A stretch of 64,000 nucleotides of DNA from Dysidea avara (Eukaryota; Porifera; Demospongiae; Dictyoceratida; Dysideidae), in the NCBI RefSeq assembly GCF_963678975.1, contig NC_089277.1, positions 20,024,001 to 20,088,000 of the forward strand, read 5' to 3'. Positions 35,511-46,944 of the stretch are shown here, one piece after another; position 1 is the first letter of the stretch; each line of letters begins with the position of its first letter. The position numbers were made by a program, and so were the translations under genes. The notes under the pieces are model-generated. The model had not been told where the DNA came from. It saw only the letters and a program-made list of their open reading frames with translations, and did not search any database.

Positions 35511-36830
35511 TTTTATTATGATACAATACAGCTGTATACCAAAAGCTAAACAACTGAGAGGAAGGGATATCATCACTACTTGATGAATTGCTGGCAAAGG
35601 TGTATTATAGATATAAAGCCAAGACTGAGACCAGGACAATATCTGGCGATGCTGTAAAGTGCATGCATGACATTGATCTGTATGTGGAGCATTGAGTAAA
35701 CTCATAGCTAATGAAGTATTCAGTACTGTGTTGAGTAATCAGCTATATTCGTCAAATACAGAAACCTGTGCTAGACTGATTGATTTATACGTCTTGTGGT
35801 TCAGTAAAGACAAGTGTATAGAGGAAATAAATAAGGCCGGGGCCTAGACACAGGTGTATCAAGAAGCTAGCACTTTCAGGTACTGCTAAGTACTGCTTGC
35901 CATACCACTGAAATGAACTGTGGTTTTCAGCTAATCATCCGGCCGGCAGCAGACGTAGACGATAGCCGAGCCTCAGAGTCTGGGGCACGAGGGTTCGGCT
36001 ACGCCAGACCCGGCTTAAGCCATAGCTAGCTACGTAGCCGCTCGGTGATATGGACAATAAAATAATAATTATTTTATTCGGCAACAGAAGCTCGAACAGA
36101 ACATAAAAGATCTATGAACAAAAGAAACAATATGGGCAAAAATGAATTCAACCGTTTTGGAGTACGTAAACCTTCAGCACTGTATCCTGAACTTCATCTA
36201 GCGATTTCACCAAGTTATGTAGCTATCTCTGACTCGATCACTAGTCCCTGCATGGTCGCCCCAGACCACGTATTAACATGTCAGTTATCCATGTCAACAC
36301 TTTGGTAGTTTGGTTTGTTTTCTTGCCGATATAGTGTTTGATGATTTGCCATGCCTGCAATAAAGTGCTGTGTCTACCAAATCAGCTGTCTACGAATCAA
36401 GTCTGCTATCTACGATACAGTTTGTAATCTACAATCTAGCTACTAGCTAGCTATATTCACTGTATTAGCTAAGTGCAAAGTATCACTCACCCTTTAATAT
36501 CGTCGGATGGTGTAGTGCTAATTAGCTAATTCTGAGAATGAGCGCATCTGAGCCGATTTTGCGTGATCTTTTATCAAATAGATCACGAGATGTACCATCA
36601 CACTAGCGGTATGCGGACCTGTAAATTTTGCTCCTACTTACCCTGGCTCGCGCTAATACCCACGTGCTTGTGTGCGTGCGTGTGTGCATGTGTGAGTGGG
36701 GGTAGGTGGCAGCAGATTTTAATCTTAGACTCTGTAATTTCCGGTGTACGTGACTGAAATCCTCAATGGTATAGTGCCTTGTGCTGTTCAGATTATAGCT
36801 AACCCACTAGCGTGAGTTAGCTAAATTAAA
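35511..36830. other. Likely 5' flank of the PTEN-like gene
   Basis: 35935-36020 is CpG-richer (CCGGCCGGCAG, GGTTCGGCTACGCC) and could hold the promoter of the minus-strand gene. No ORF with recognisable motif. Confidence 0.35.
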
Positions 36831-36931
36831 CGCAGTGGATATTTGTCCCGAAGCCGGATACTATTTCTGTTTGACATCCGTCCGGCAGTGTCACCCATAA
36901 CTCGAGTATCAAACACACTAGTTGTATGAAG

Positions 36932-37018
36932 GTAAGTTTTTGGGTGAGTTCGAGGCGAGCTAGGGTTGGAGCGAGCGAAGCCAACCCTAGCTCGCCTCGA
37001 ACTCACCCAAAAACTTAC
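36932..37018. repeat. 87-bp perfect hairpin
   Basis: Two 38-bp arms (36932-36969, 36981-37018) with an 11-nt loop. The arm starts GTAAGTTTTTGGGTGAGTTC and includes CGAGGCGAGCTAGGGTTGG. No mismatch was seen, so it is either recent or maintained by gene conversion. It lies inside the Mutator-like element. Confidence 0.9.
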
Positions 37019-37169
37019 AGAAAGTGGAAGTCATCATTGTGCTTAACAGGCAAACGTCACGTTAGCGTTAGGGTTAGGGTCGGTTCAGCTTTGGTTTCTT
37101 CTTCACTGGGTATTCTTCTTATAGACTATAGGTTTCTTCTTGAATGATGTAGAAACTAAGAAACGTGGG

Positions 37170-37383
37170 TAGCTGGGAGCCACGCAGCACAGTGGTTACA
37201 ATCCTTGGCTAATGCACTGGAGGTCCCAGGTTCAGTTCTCGGACAATTAACCTTTGGAACCCAAGAATTGAACCCAAGGACTCTGCTCAGTCCTGGGATG
37301 ATGGAAACAATACCATCATCCCAGCACTGGGCAGAGTTTGCCTCTCTGCCCACTGTTTAAGTGTTTTAAAAAAAATATTATTA
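37170..37383 (+). mobile_element. tRNA-derived SINE-like unit
   Basis: GCAGCACAGTGGTTACAATC resembles a tRNA A-box region. About 45 bp later AGGTCCCAGGTTCAGTTCTC resembles a B box (consensus GGTTCRANNCC) with G at the second A. The tail has a TGGGATGATGG hairpin and ends in an A-rich run. It is not a functional tRNA: no acceptor-stem pairing is seen. It probably derives from a tRNA-headed SINE. Confidence 0.55.
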
Positions 37384-38100
37384 GGCCACTACAATGAGAT
37401 TACTTGTTTCTCATCAACCGCCCGCACCAAAATTTTCTTTTGCCCATGCGCACTCATTATTGCACAAGATTGCAGCATGGCTTTTTTGAGTGTTGTGGTA
37501 GTGAGTTTATCACGTAGAAAAGCACTATTTCCATGAAAAACTGCAATCCCATTGAGATACAGACACCATTTATGAGTGTTTTTTACTTCTGTGTTGATTA
37601 GAGAGCTTTCTGGAGCATCAACAACCACCAAGGCATCAACAGTGAGTGCTACAGTGTACATTAGACCATACACTAGCATTGGTATCGTGACCTGCATGCC
37701 CTATGTGCAGGGCCATCATATCTAAGAGACATAGTAGCTTTAGTGTTGCTACTTCTGCCACAAGCTTACACAGCCCCTCCCCCTAATAAGACTGACCAGC
37801 CTACATGTGCTAACACTGCTGCTGCATGGTACATGACTCCAAGACTGGTGGAACTTTCGTAAAGGACTTGAATGCTTTGTTACTGAAGTTGAAGTTTATG
37901 TGCACTTGGAATTTTACCCTCAGTGTGCACCAGTGCTTGGTGTGCATCCTGCCAATAGCCTAAAATAAAGGATTATTATACTGGTTTTGTACAAATATGC
38001 TATGGCTTGTGCAATAATGAGATAATGAGATAACCCGCCCGCCCGCATGTGTTACTCTATGAGAAGTTGATGAGAAACAAGTTATCTCATTGTAGTGGCC
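37384..38100. mobile_element. Harbinger-like MITE (GGCCACTACAATGAGAT termini, TTA duplication)
   Basis: The left GGCCACTACAATGAGATTAC and right (reverse) GGCCACTACAATGAGATAAC share more than 35 bp of inverted repeat. TTA flanks at 37381-37383 and 38101-38103. 717 bp. The 102-codon minus-strand frame inside (37389-37697) has no transposase motif and starts within the TIR, so it is not called. Confidence 0.78.
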
Positions 38101-38233
38101 TTATCATTGTAAAAAGAAAAAAAAATTCTTAAACAGGTCATGGTTTTGGTTTTCTTTTTTCGTTTGGAAGCCTTTTTGTCTAAGTTTTTTTATTCATGTG
38201 ACTGCCGGACGGATATCCACTGCCTAAATTAAA

Positions 38234-39540
38234 TCTGCTATATAAAAAGAAGGCTCATGTCACAGCCTTGTACAAATGCTGTACAGTTTATTAGGACCAA
38301 GGTAGTCAGAATATTAATATACCACCAGCCTATATAGCTACTAGACAAATTAGCTGTTAACTTCCATTAAGTGGGCCTTAAAAATTATACTGTAACAATC
38401 TCTGTTAAAACCCAGAAAAACTACTAGCTAACCTTTATATGCATGACTCTGGTCCTCATTGAAAAAAAATTTTTGAAAATTTTCACAACTGCTTATCTTA
38501 TAATTATTAGCTATGACCATCATTATTGGTTATCATAAGAAGGCTGAGTGGGAACCACTACATTGACTGAAACTTTGCTTAGTGAAAAATACACTGATCA
38601 TAGGCGAACCTGAGGGGGCTTTGCACTTCTTTTGCCCTTCTTTTGCCCCCTTGGACTTAGAGGACTAGAATATTGACACCAGAAACAGCAATCATGCATT
38701 CGTATGCACTGTATTCAGAAGCACAAAAAGCCAGAAGCTAGGTAATTAGAAGACAACAGTTATGAATGTTATGAACTGTACACTGTGAAGAAAGTGAAGC
38801 AAATAAGTTCAAAATTTTTGTGCAGAGATTGAGATACTCCAATAGAACAGTCACTACTCTAATAGAACAGCCACAGTTCCAATGTCATCAATTGATAATT
38901 TTGCAAATAATAACAATACTACCTTAGTACGCTTTACCATCAATTTGTCAGATAGGCTTATGTTGTGTTAGCTAAATATCTATCAAAATGCTCCCAAATT
39001 CAAACCTAGGAGGTCCAATTTTATCCAGAAGGTAACTAACTTAACTCTTAGAAAGTGTACGCCATCTAGCCACAGCTACCAAGCAAAGTTATATTCAAAT
39101 GAATATAACTTGTGTACTAGAGTCCATTCTTCTCCAAATTTCTTACCCCCCCTTCCCCCATCAACAGTGTCTATTAAATCCACCTATGATATTGATGTCA
39201 TGCACCATATATAAATAGCTATTACATGACTTAATCCATGCCCATAGATTGCAAAGCCACACAGTTTAAGATTCACAAGATAATTAATAATTATTGGAAG
39301 TTAACCATTTATAATACCATAGTTGTTTCACTGCCCACACAAAAGTCTCTATAGTAGCAGTGAAATTTATCCCGTATTTCACTGGACAGCAGTAAAAGTT
39401 GTAATTGCAATTTCATTGGCTAGAATTTATGTAACACTGTAGCGCTAATTAGTGTTGAGTCAGACACATGTTTAGTACATAGTGACAAATTCCGTACGTA
39501 GATGTGTATACGCAGCGAGTATGGTATTAACTGGGAATAA
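38234..39540. other. Non-coding; two adjacent CTCTAATAGAG modules at 38829-38872
   Basis: Nothing else is recognisable. The doublet reads GAGATACTCCAATAGAACAG then CTACTCTAATAGAACAGCC. Confidence 0.4.
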
Positions 39541-39542
39541 CA

Positions 39543-39650
39543 TATGGGTATAGCAGTGAAATTTGGGATAAATACCACTCTTGCTGCATTGGAAATGGAA
39601 ATTTCAATGCAACACTTGTGGTATTTATCCCAAATTTCACTGCTACCCAT
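39543..39650. repeat. Palindromic MITE-like hairpin
   Basis: AGCAGTGAAATTTGGGATAA near 39552 is repeated inverted as TTATCCCAAATTTCACTGCT ending 39644. Outer ATGGGTA words match except for one base. The total arm is about 40 bp, the centre about 30 bp. A related half-copy lies at 39358-39390. Confidence 0.7.
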
Positions 39651-39840
39651 GCTATTACTAGTACAAATGGCACCAAAACCATGTGTAATTTGATGGTACC
39701 AAAATTAATATAGCATCATGTTATATTGATCAACACAGAAATTTTACTAAAGGAAAACAATTATTTGGGTTTAAGTTTACAAGGCTTAGTTAAACTGACA
39801 CATTAAAATGAGTTATTAACATGATAGTAGCAACAACTAA

Positions 39841-40279
39841 CAGTGGTGGCTGGATCCAGGAGATGGTAAGGGGAGAGGCACAAGCGAGTAAGTTGGTGGT
39901 GGTTGGGGAGAGCAGATTCTCTTAATAATTGTTAGTAGGCTAGCTAATAGTTGCTGTATTTTTGAAGCAGCTAATACTCAGTATCTCACTGTTGATTTTT
40001 GCCATTAATTTGGACTTTTTAAGCTGGCTGTTTTAAAGGTTATGAATGTCTTTACACTGCAATTATTTTTAGAGGCACTTAGCATGGAAGAAGTTGCTGG
40101 GTAACAGTTTGACAGCTGCTTTGCATGAATTTAGTTTCAGGTAAATTTGTAGTAATATGCATAGTTTTCATGAGTTATACAAATATTTTGTCCTGACAAG
40201 GTTTAGTATTTCAATTGAAAGAAGTAACTATGACTCCTCCACAAAGAGAGCCCAAATTCCCATCCTGGATCTGCAATTG
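39841..40279. mobile_element. Third copy of the CAGGGGTGGATCCAGG family
   Basis: CAGTGGTGGCTGGATCCAGG at the left and TCCTGGATCTGCAATTG at the right; the interior aligns with 27981-28312 and 31453-31915 (GGTAAGGGGAGAGGCACAA, ATTTTTGAAGCAGC, GAAGTTGCTGGGTAACAG). CTAA occurs on both sides. Confidence 0.7.
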
Positions 40280-40776
40280 GCTAAGTTCAAAGTGAGCTCT
40301 ATAAGCTGAGTTCAGAGTTCATCACTACAATTTCAACAAGTCATGCTGTGGTTTCTGGTGAAAAGCAAAGATCAGTAATAACAGGAGCCCATGCATGCAT
40401 AAGTGCTACAAGGCACACCTGCAATGCTTATATTTGGGCTCCTAGTAATAAAAATCAGTTATATTAATGTAAAAATAATATCACAACACAATGATGAATC
40501 ACCTTGGCAAGGGAGGGTTGTAGGTGTATAAAGCAGGGGATTGGGGGTGCAGTCCCCCATAAGCTAAATGTATTAATAATTTTATACAGATTATTATATG
40601 AAAAAACTCTAATAATTATGTGCTCTGTTGATCAGAGGTATATTATTATTAATTAGCAAAGCCCACCAGGGGCAACATGCTAATGTTCATTACAATTACA
40701 TACAATACCAATCAGATTGTTCTTAAAAGTGTCAATGTCAGATATAGATAGGGATCAGTACCCAGGTGGTCATCAC
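40280..40776. other. Non-coding stretch
   Basis: No gene or clear element boundary. A GGGGATTGGGGGTGCAGTCC word near 40530 resembles hAT-MITE interiors. Confidence 0.35.
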
Positions 40777-41204
40777 CAGGGGCGTAGCTAGACGTTTAGT
40801 GACGGTAGGGCCTAGGTGGGGCACACCTTCGCATCAAGTCCTCCCATGCAACATAAATATAAGACATACGAGTCCATCTCACTGTGGACTCTTACACATC
40901 TATATAGAAATCTTATTAAAGTGCATGGTTGTGCCTAGCTAGCTAAATATACTGCTACACTGCTGTTTCTGCAGCTAATCGACCCTACAACCTACGCTAT
41001 TGCTCGGTCAGCATGCAATTTTACCTAATTTCTTCTTCCACACCTCAGGGGCGTAGCCAGGGGGGTTCAAAGGGTTCGGACGAACCCCCTTTTCAGAGTT
41101 AAGTTTTTTAAATCGTGATACTGGTTAACTAGAACTGAATTAACTTACACAAATCCACTGAAATGGGTAGCTACAGGTCTTCAGGCAGAGGAATTCAAGT
41201 ACCT

Positions 41205-41345
41205 CTGTTCTATACCATATGCGTATTTTGTACCATACGCGTATGGTACATACCATATGCGTATACGCGTACGGTACAACCATACGCGTATGGTACGGAA
41301 AATCGTACCATCTGAGTATAGCTAACCTGGACTACCTGGTATGCG
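41205..41345. repeat. Cluster of CATACGCGTATG palindromes (left)
   Basis: Repeated words ACCATACGCGTATGGTAC and variants (ATATGCGTAT, GTATACGCGTACGG) occur 5-6 times. The cluster is mirrored at 45165-45305. These are candidate transposase-binding subterminal repeats (inference). Confidence 0.75.
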
Positions 41346-41674
41346 TATAACATCAAGCAGAAGGTTTTTGCACTGCCGTACCTATTGACTACGCCGGATG
41401 GAACTCTGCTTTCATTTCTTTTCGGGTAAGAGGGAGGGGGAAGCGCTAGTCTTGCTTAGCGGTTTCTGTTCAGTGAAGACCGAGATATTCTAATAGAGCG
41501 ATCATATTTAGCTATTCTATTCTCTAGAGCTGAGATGTATTTAGCTTTACTGCGATTAAGATATAATTTTCTTTACTGCATGATGCAAATTAACCACCTT
41601 GTTGATATCCCAGCAATCCATTTCTGACGCCCGTATCCAATGTACATAGTACCAGAGGTCATAATATGAGACTT

Positions 41675-41905
41675 ATGCAACCAATGACACGGATTTATTC
41701 TTATAATATATGTACTCCTTTTTCCCTTCAGCAATTAAAATCTGGAATGATCTACCCCAAAATGTGATTGACTCCAATTATTGATCAGTTCAAACAAAAA
41801 CTAGCAATTATTTAATTTGTACTTGTATCGGTATGTTGTGACCTGTGCACTAGACTCTAGTATAGAGGTCTGCACAGTATTACCAATAATAATAGTAATA
41901 AACCT
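41675..41905 (+). pseudogene. LINE 3' end fragment
   Basis: One frame reads FFPSAIKIWNDLPQNVIDSN and then a stop, the usual C-terminus of CR1/jockey-like RT proteins. Downstream GAGGTCTGCACAGTATTACC then an AATAATAGTAATAAA tail resembles the LINE tail at 57710-57750. Severely 5'-truncated. Confidence 0.65.
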
Positions 41906-43847
41906 ATTTAAAATAAAGCATTTCTTAAAATAAAAGAATATTGATGGCATGACATCTTGCATGACTATATATAAGTGATGAAACTGACATCTTTATTTAT
42001 GATAAAAACAATCATGAATTCATCACACTGTTGGCAGATCCAGTCTTGAATTGTGTTAAGTCCTGCTGATCTGGTAGGATCTGATGGAATTCTACATATT
42101 CAAAATTAATAAAGGTCAATCGCCTGGGTTGGAAGCTTTACGAAAAACATGATAACACCTAGCTACATACAGTATAAGTCTGAAAAGTATAAATCAAAGG
42201 AAGGGGATTAAATATAATATGTCTTGATTTATACATAGTCATTGGTGCATAATCTATAACAATGTATCTTGTTGTCTGTTTAACATTTCATTTCATCAAA
42301 GTATCTGACAGTTCCACTAAATACAATAGTGCCATCACCCATACAATTATGATGGTTTATGTAAGCAGATTATTTTCTTGATGTCTTCTGACTTTTGTAC
42401 ATATTGATTTATTGGCTCATCCAGCTGTCTACTGCCTTATTTGTCATGGATTTTCATCTCACATTTTTATATCAAATGACTTCATTTCTCCATAGTGGAA
42501 ATGCTATTGATTTGAAAATACACAAGCTGGCATACTGTACGTTCTTTAGAATAGTTGAGTTTAAATGACCAGATTTGTGAAAAAGGTACCTTTTCCACAC
42601 ATTTTACATACCAGCAAACAAAATGGTGTAACACTTGACTCCTTACACTGATAAACTTGCTCTTAGTATCAAAATGCTGCTAGATACTATAGTAGCTACT
42701 GTACACTCATGGATAATTATAAGGTATATGTTCAAAAACTTATGAAACCCCGAAGTTCATGGGTTAAATTTTGTGTGTGGAAAGGTACATTTTCGCAAAT
42801 CCGGTCACAAATTATCTAGCTGTTGCATAGCAACTGCACACACTGACAATATATGGTAAATTTTATTTTTTGTTTCTTCTTCCACACAGTACATTGTGGC
42901 TGCAATTGCTACACATATGTTGCTTTCTATTGGATTCGTGGTCCATTGTTTAATTGATATAATGAAAATTCAAAAACTAGCCCATTATTACATAATGCTA
43001 TGGCTCCTTCATATCTGTAATAGAGTTAATGATGTAATGTAATGATGTGACATGATGTAATAATATTTATGCATATATACCTGTAATATTAATATTGTGT
43101 ATTGTAGTTGTAAGAGTTAGTTGTTATTGTGTACTTTCAGTTATTGATTAATAATATTATATACAGTGGTCTGTTTTGCCTATAAACGGTCTGCCCAAGA
43201 GCCTATGCTTCCCTACAATTAGAACAATACCCACACATATGTGTTTACAAATACACCTGAAGATAGTCAAAGATTAGTACAATAATTAAAGGCTATAGAG
43301 CGATATTACCCAAAACACTCTACTAGGGGCTTCTCTATATACTTGTATATATGAACTTTGTAAAAATGTGTTTGGGTTTAAAGGTGCCTTTCAACATAAA
43401 ACAAGAGCAGCATGCTCCTTGCCTTACTCAGAAACTGAAATTTGAAGTTTGATCTTCTAAAGTATTATTTAGGACAAAAGACATTGATTTGTTAGGCTTT
43501 AGAATTGTGCCAGCATATTGGTATTCACAATTTTTCAATGAATATAACAGGAATGCATGGTGATATAAACACTAAGCCTGCAGTAGAGGTAGCATTGTAG
43601 TTAAATATAAACATAAGATTTTGATATAATTATCCATATAAATACACATTAAAATACTGCATTCTGATTGGTTAAAACATAGCAACCATATTAAATAATT
43701 TACATCCATATTGGCAAATCAAACCAATTTTTTCAGGGCATGCATATATATATATATGTGTATTATTTCATTAAATATTTTATTTTATTGTTACTACATA
43801 TAATCTATTATTTATACCTTTAATTTGTTACTTAAAAATGGATATTT

Positions 43848-44312
43848 ATGCCTGGTGGCACTAAAGGAGTATTGAGCAGACAATTACAATCAGATGAGCT
43901 CAAGAAGTACATTGTAATGATTGCTCAAACAGAGGAAGACCTGGAGAATGCTGATACAATAACATTGAGGGAGGTAGGAAAGAGATATAACTGTAGAGAA
44001 AGTAATTTTTCAGTTTGAAAATTAATGTAAACCTACATGGCTGTAACTTATAGCAATATTAGACATGCTATACTCTAAGACTGATGTGCATAGTAATTAA
44101 CGGCCACTGACACATGCAGGATGTCAGTGGACCATCAGTGTGCTGCCATATGTCCCAATTCTATCATACCAACATCTGCAACTTGTATGTATGTAGGTAT
44201 ATGTACACTGTAAAGTTAATTATTATTAATTGTGCATTTTTTTTTAAAACTGTAGTTTGCTGAATCTTTGTTATTGAATGAAGCATGCACATTGCCTAAT
44301 GAGATGAAGTAG
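43848..44312 (+). CDS. Candidate two-exon small protein inside the 41.0-45.4 kb element
   Basis: Exon 1 (43848-43973) starts ATG and encodes 42 aa (MPGGTKGVLSRQLQSDELKK and on to a TITLRE end) up to a donor GAG/GTAGGA. Exon 2 (44256-44312) follows a TTTTTTTTTAAAACTGTAG acceptor and adds 18 residues beginning FAESLLLNEA, then TAG. Both are phase 0, so the joined frame is open (60 aa). No family recognised. It may be a fragment of a transposon gene together with the exon at 44532. Confidence 0.35.
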
Positions 44313-44531
44313 GAAAACATAACATGGCAGAGATTTTATGATGAGTTTATGAGTTCTAATGAATAATTCAGTAATGAATGTATATTATCTAGCATTGTTT
44401 AATTGTTATAAGTGTGTTGTATAGCTACTCACTACTTACTGTCATGCTTGTGGATGGGAAGACAATGTGTTTAGCTATACTCTTATCTGAATGTACTCTT
44501 TAACATCCACATTAATTTTTGCTGTATAGGT

Positions 44532-44570
44532 CCAGTGTGATGAATGTGAGTGGTGGTACTATTTACAGTA
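44532..44570 (+). pseudogene. PHD-finger-like exon fragment
   Basis: After an acceptor GCTGTATAG the frame reads VQCDECEWWYYLQ, matching the VQCDxCxxWYH core of PHD-type zinc fingers with Tyr in place of the zinc-ligand His. It ends at a possible donor TTTACA/GTATGT. It does not join in phase to exon 2 at 44256-44309. It may be a remnant of an element-encoded gene. Confidence 0.4.
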
Positions 44571-45164
44571 TGTATAATCAAGAAAAGTATACGTAAACAA
44601 GAAATTGGATCCTCAAAAGAAGAGTGTTACTGTACATAGTATATCAAAATGCAAATACAGTGAGGAGCCATGCATGGCATGTTGCACAACTGATGACACT
44701 TATGAAATTCATTTTTCAAGTTATTAGCTTTGCACAAGCAGTATATGTATAATTCAGTTAGAACCTACTAGCTACCATGCACGTTGTAATTGCTCTCCTC
44801 GCTTATTTACCTAATTGCATGTGTTGTAAATTGTCATGCAGTTATCCACATTTATAATTGAGTATGAGACCATCTGCATGTTTCTGATAGCTATAAAGTA
44901 GCATACATGCACAGTACCATTCATGTTAAGTTCTGCAGACAAAGTGAAATCATGTGCGTAAGATTTAGGTACATCAGTGTAGGACAATAGTGGGAAATGC
45001 ATGGGCATGGCAAGGATAAAATGCATGTGTGTGCTGATGAATAAATCTACATAGTTACAGCTCAGTAGTAAGCAGATTATTATGTTATCTTCTAAGTTTA
45101 CTCAGCTAGAAATGCTTGTAAAGACAGCCCATTGTAGCTAGGTGATGGCAAGGCTAGAAGACAC

Positions 45165-45305
45165 TGCATAATACGCATATGGTACGTACCATACGCGTAT
45201 GTCCATACCGTACGCGTATGGTACGGAAAATCGTACCGTACGCGTATGGTATGTATGGTACATACCATACGCGTACGGTACAAAATACGCATATGGTATA
45301 GAACA
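45165..45305. repeat. Cluster of CATACGCGTATG palindromes (right)
   Basis: Inverted counterpart of 41205-41345, with words ACCATACGCGTATG, ACCGTACGCGTATGGTAC and ATACGCATATGGTA. Both clusters share GGTACGGAAAATCGTACC. Confidence 0.75.
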
Positions 45306-45789
45306 CCTCTAGTCGCTATTGCGAATGAATATATAAGAATACACATGTTTACACGTGTACACGGCCCCAGACCCCCGCTGTGGAGATTCTATACTTAGGG
45401 CAGAACCCCCCTTTTGGAAATCCTGCCTACGCCCCTGCAGCTCTCACGGATTAACTCTTGATCCAAATTTTAATCGGCTAGCAACATGTCACACATCAGT
45501 ACTGCAGTGTTGGAGATCCGCTTAACCACAGCGGGCATTAAAAGGAATGCGTAGTAGCATGTGCCTCATCATCTTGACAATCTCCTTAGTATCACAGGTC
45601 TAATATCCAATCACTATCAGCTCACTATTCACAACCTTTTTGCAGTGAGCATTAAAAGGAATACTTCATTTATTAAACCTCTTGCACGTCTTCTTTCAAG
45701 AACACCTCACTCAACACCTGTCATAGAGTAGTATGTTATCACCTTGACTTGATATAATCACGATGCGTACAGCCTCATTTTACTGACAC

Positions 45790-46944
45790 CATAGATAATA
45801 TACGAATATGGATTGGAAACGTCCGTATTATTTACATAGTGACGTCATAGACCATCCTCGTTACGGTGCGCGAAAAGTTTAGTCGTTACAGGTGGAACAT
45901 TTTGCATTTCTTATAAGCTACAAATACGTGTTTGTTGGTTACAGCTGGGTTACAAAGCACCTACACTCATAGGCGGCGGAAAGGGGGGGCTTAGCCACCC
46001 CTCAGAATGATATCACAACGAAATTATCTTTCTTGGAGTGGGGCTGAAAACCGTGATAAAGATCGAGATACTCTAATAGAGCAGTCACTCTAATAAAGTA
46101 GTCAGTGTGTAGCGAGCTATGTAAGGATTTTTATGTAGTTTATCAGCTAGAATTGGTAACTGGTGAGGTGGAAAGCTCTTGTCAGTTGGTTGTGACCTTT
46201 TTTTTTGGTCTCACCTTACCAAACTATAGAAATAAGTCTGGGTTAGCCCAGCCCCCCCTCATATCAACTACTTCCTCCGCCGCTGCCTACACTAATTGGA
46301 GGCTGGACTGGTTATGGATACTGGCGAGTAGCAAACAACAGCGTAACAAGATGCAAGTTGAAGTCAGTGTAGTGTTTTATAACGGTTGGGCAAATTTCCT
46401 GAAGAAATAAAAAGTGCAGCATCGTTTGTTTCTTGTTCTTAACTTCACTTATAGCAGGAAGAGTGGCTTTAGCTAACCAGGTATCCGATGTTTCACTGTA
46501 TACTCGGACTGTTTGGATAAAACGACAGAAAACAGGCGCTACTTTGGGCAATTGTTTTACCCAAGCCGAACAAGTCTTTGGCTAAAAATTCCTTTTAGTT
46601 TATCAAACATTTATTTGATTGTGGTGTAGAGGCTACGTTAAGATAGCTGGTAAAGATGCTTCTGAAATATTTGCTAACGCGTACCTGCCAGTATCCACCT
46701 GTCGCCAATGATATTCCCTCCAATGTCCATAGACAAGCTGTGTTCTTGTTCAGTACAAAACGCTACACAATAAACAATGTAAAAGGAATGTCCACGCCTT
46801 GAAACTAGCCTTCAAACAAGCGAGAGAAAGCCAAACAGCCACCTAGTGCATTTCAACAAATTTCCAAATGTATTGGCGCACCGTAACTAGGATAGGTAAA
46901 TAATTTAACGGGCGTTTCCAATCCATGTTCGTATATTATCTATG
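45790..46944. mobile_element. Nested element with CATAGATAATATACGAA termini
   Basis: The left CATAGATAATATACGAATAT and right (reverse) CATAGATAATATACGAACAT are inverted, both followed by GGATTGGAAACG. CTGACAC(C) flanks both sides (45783-45790, 46945-46952), i.e. 7-8 bp. It contains the MITE at 45968-46285. No transposase. Confidence 0.75.
45968..46285. mobile_element. hAT-type MITE with CCTACACT duplication
   Basis: Termini CATAGGCGGCGGAAAG and CTTCCTCCGCCGCTG are inverted. Exact flanks CCTACACT lie at 45960-45967 and 46286-46293. 318 bp. Carries GATACTCTAATAGAGCAGTC. The inverted sister copy is at 63299-63681. Confidence 0.9.

Larger units (their letters stand above)
36831..38223. mobile_element. 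Mutator-like element with 10-bp duplication
   Basis: Termini GCAGTGGATATTTGTCC and (reverse) GCAGTGGATATCCGTCC are inverted. CTAAATTAAA flanks both sides (36821-36830, 38224-38233); 9-11 bp duplications are typical of Mutator-like elements. 1393 bp including a hairpin (36932-37018), a SINE-like unit (37170-37383) and a Harbinger-like MITE (37384-38100). No transposase is seen. Confidence 0.7.
41046..45437. mobile_element. Large nested element with CAGGGGCGTAG termini
   Basis: The left end CAGGGGCGTAGCCAGG and right end (reverse) CAGGGGCGTAGGCAGG are inverted. Subterminal clusters of palindromic CATACGCGTATG words sit at both ends (41205-41345, 45165-45305) in inverted order. The 8 bp on the two sides do not match (CCACACCT / CAGCTCTC), so the duplication is missing or eroded. 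Inside are a LINE tail and candidate exons (43848-44312, 44532-44570). hAT-like by termini. Confidence 0.65.

Noticed and set aside
37065-37082. Telomere-like GTTAGGGTTAGGG
   Set aside because: Only two units inside a transposable element; no array.
37170-37260. Functional tRNA gene
   Set aside because: A- and B-box-like words are present but no cloverleaf or acceptor stem can be formed; better explained as a SINE head.
37389-37697. 102-codon minus ORF as a Harbinger protein
   Set aside because: It begins and ends in the inverted repeat region and shows no transposase or Myb-like motif.
46105-46551. Overlapping ORFs of 101 and 79 codons
   Set aside because: They run through MITE ends at 45968-46285 and lack motifs.
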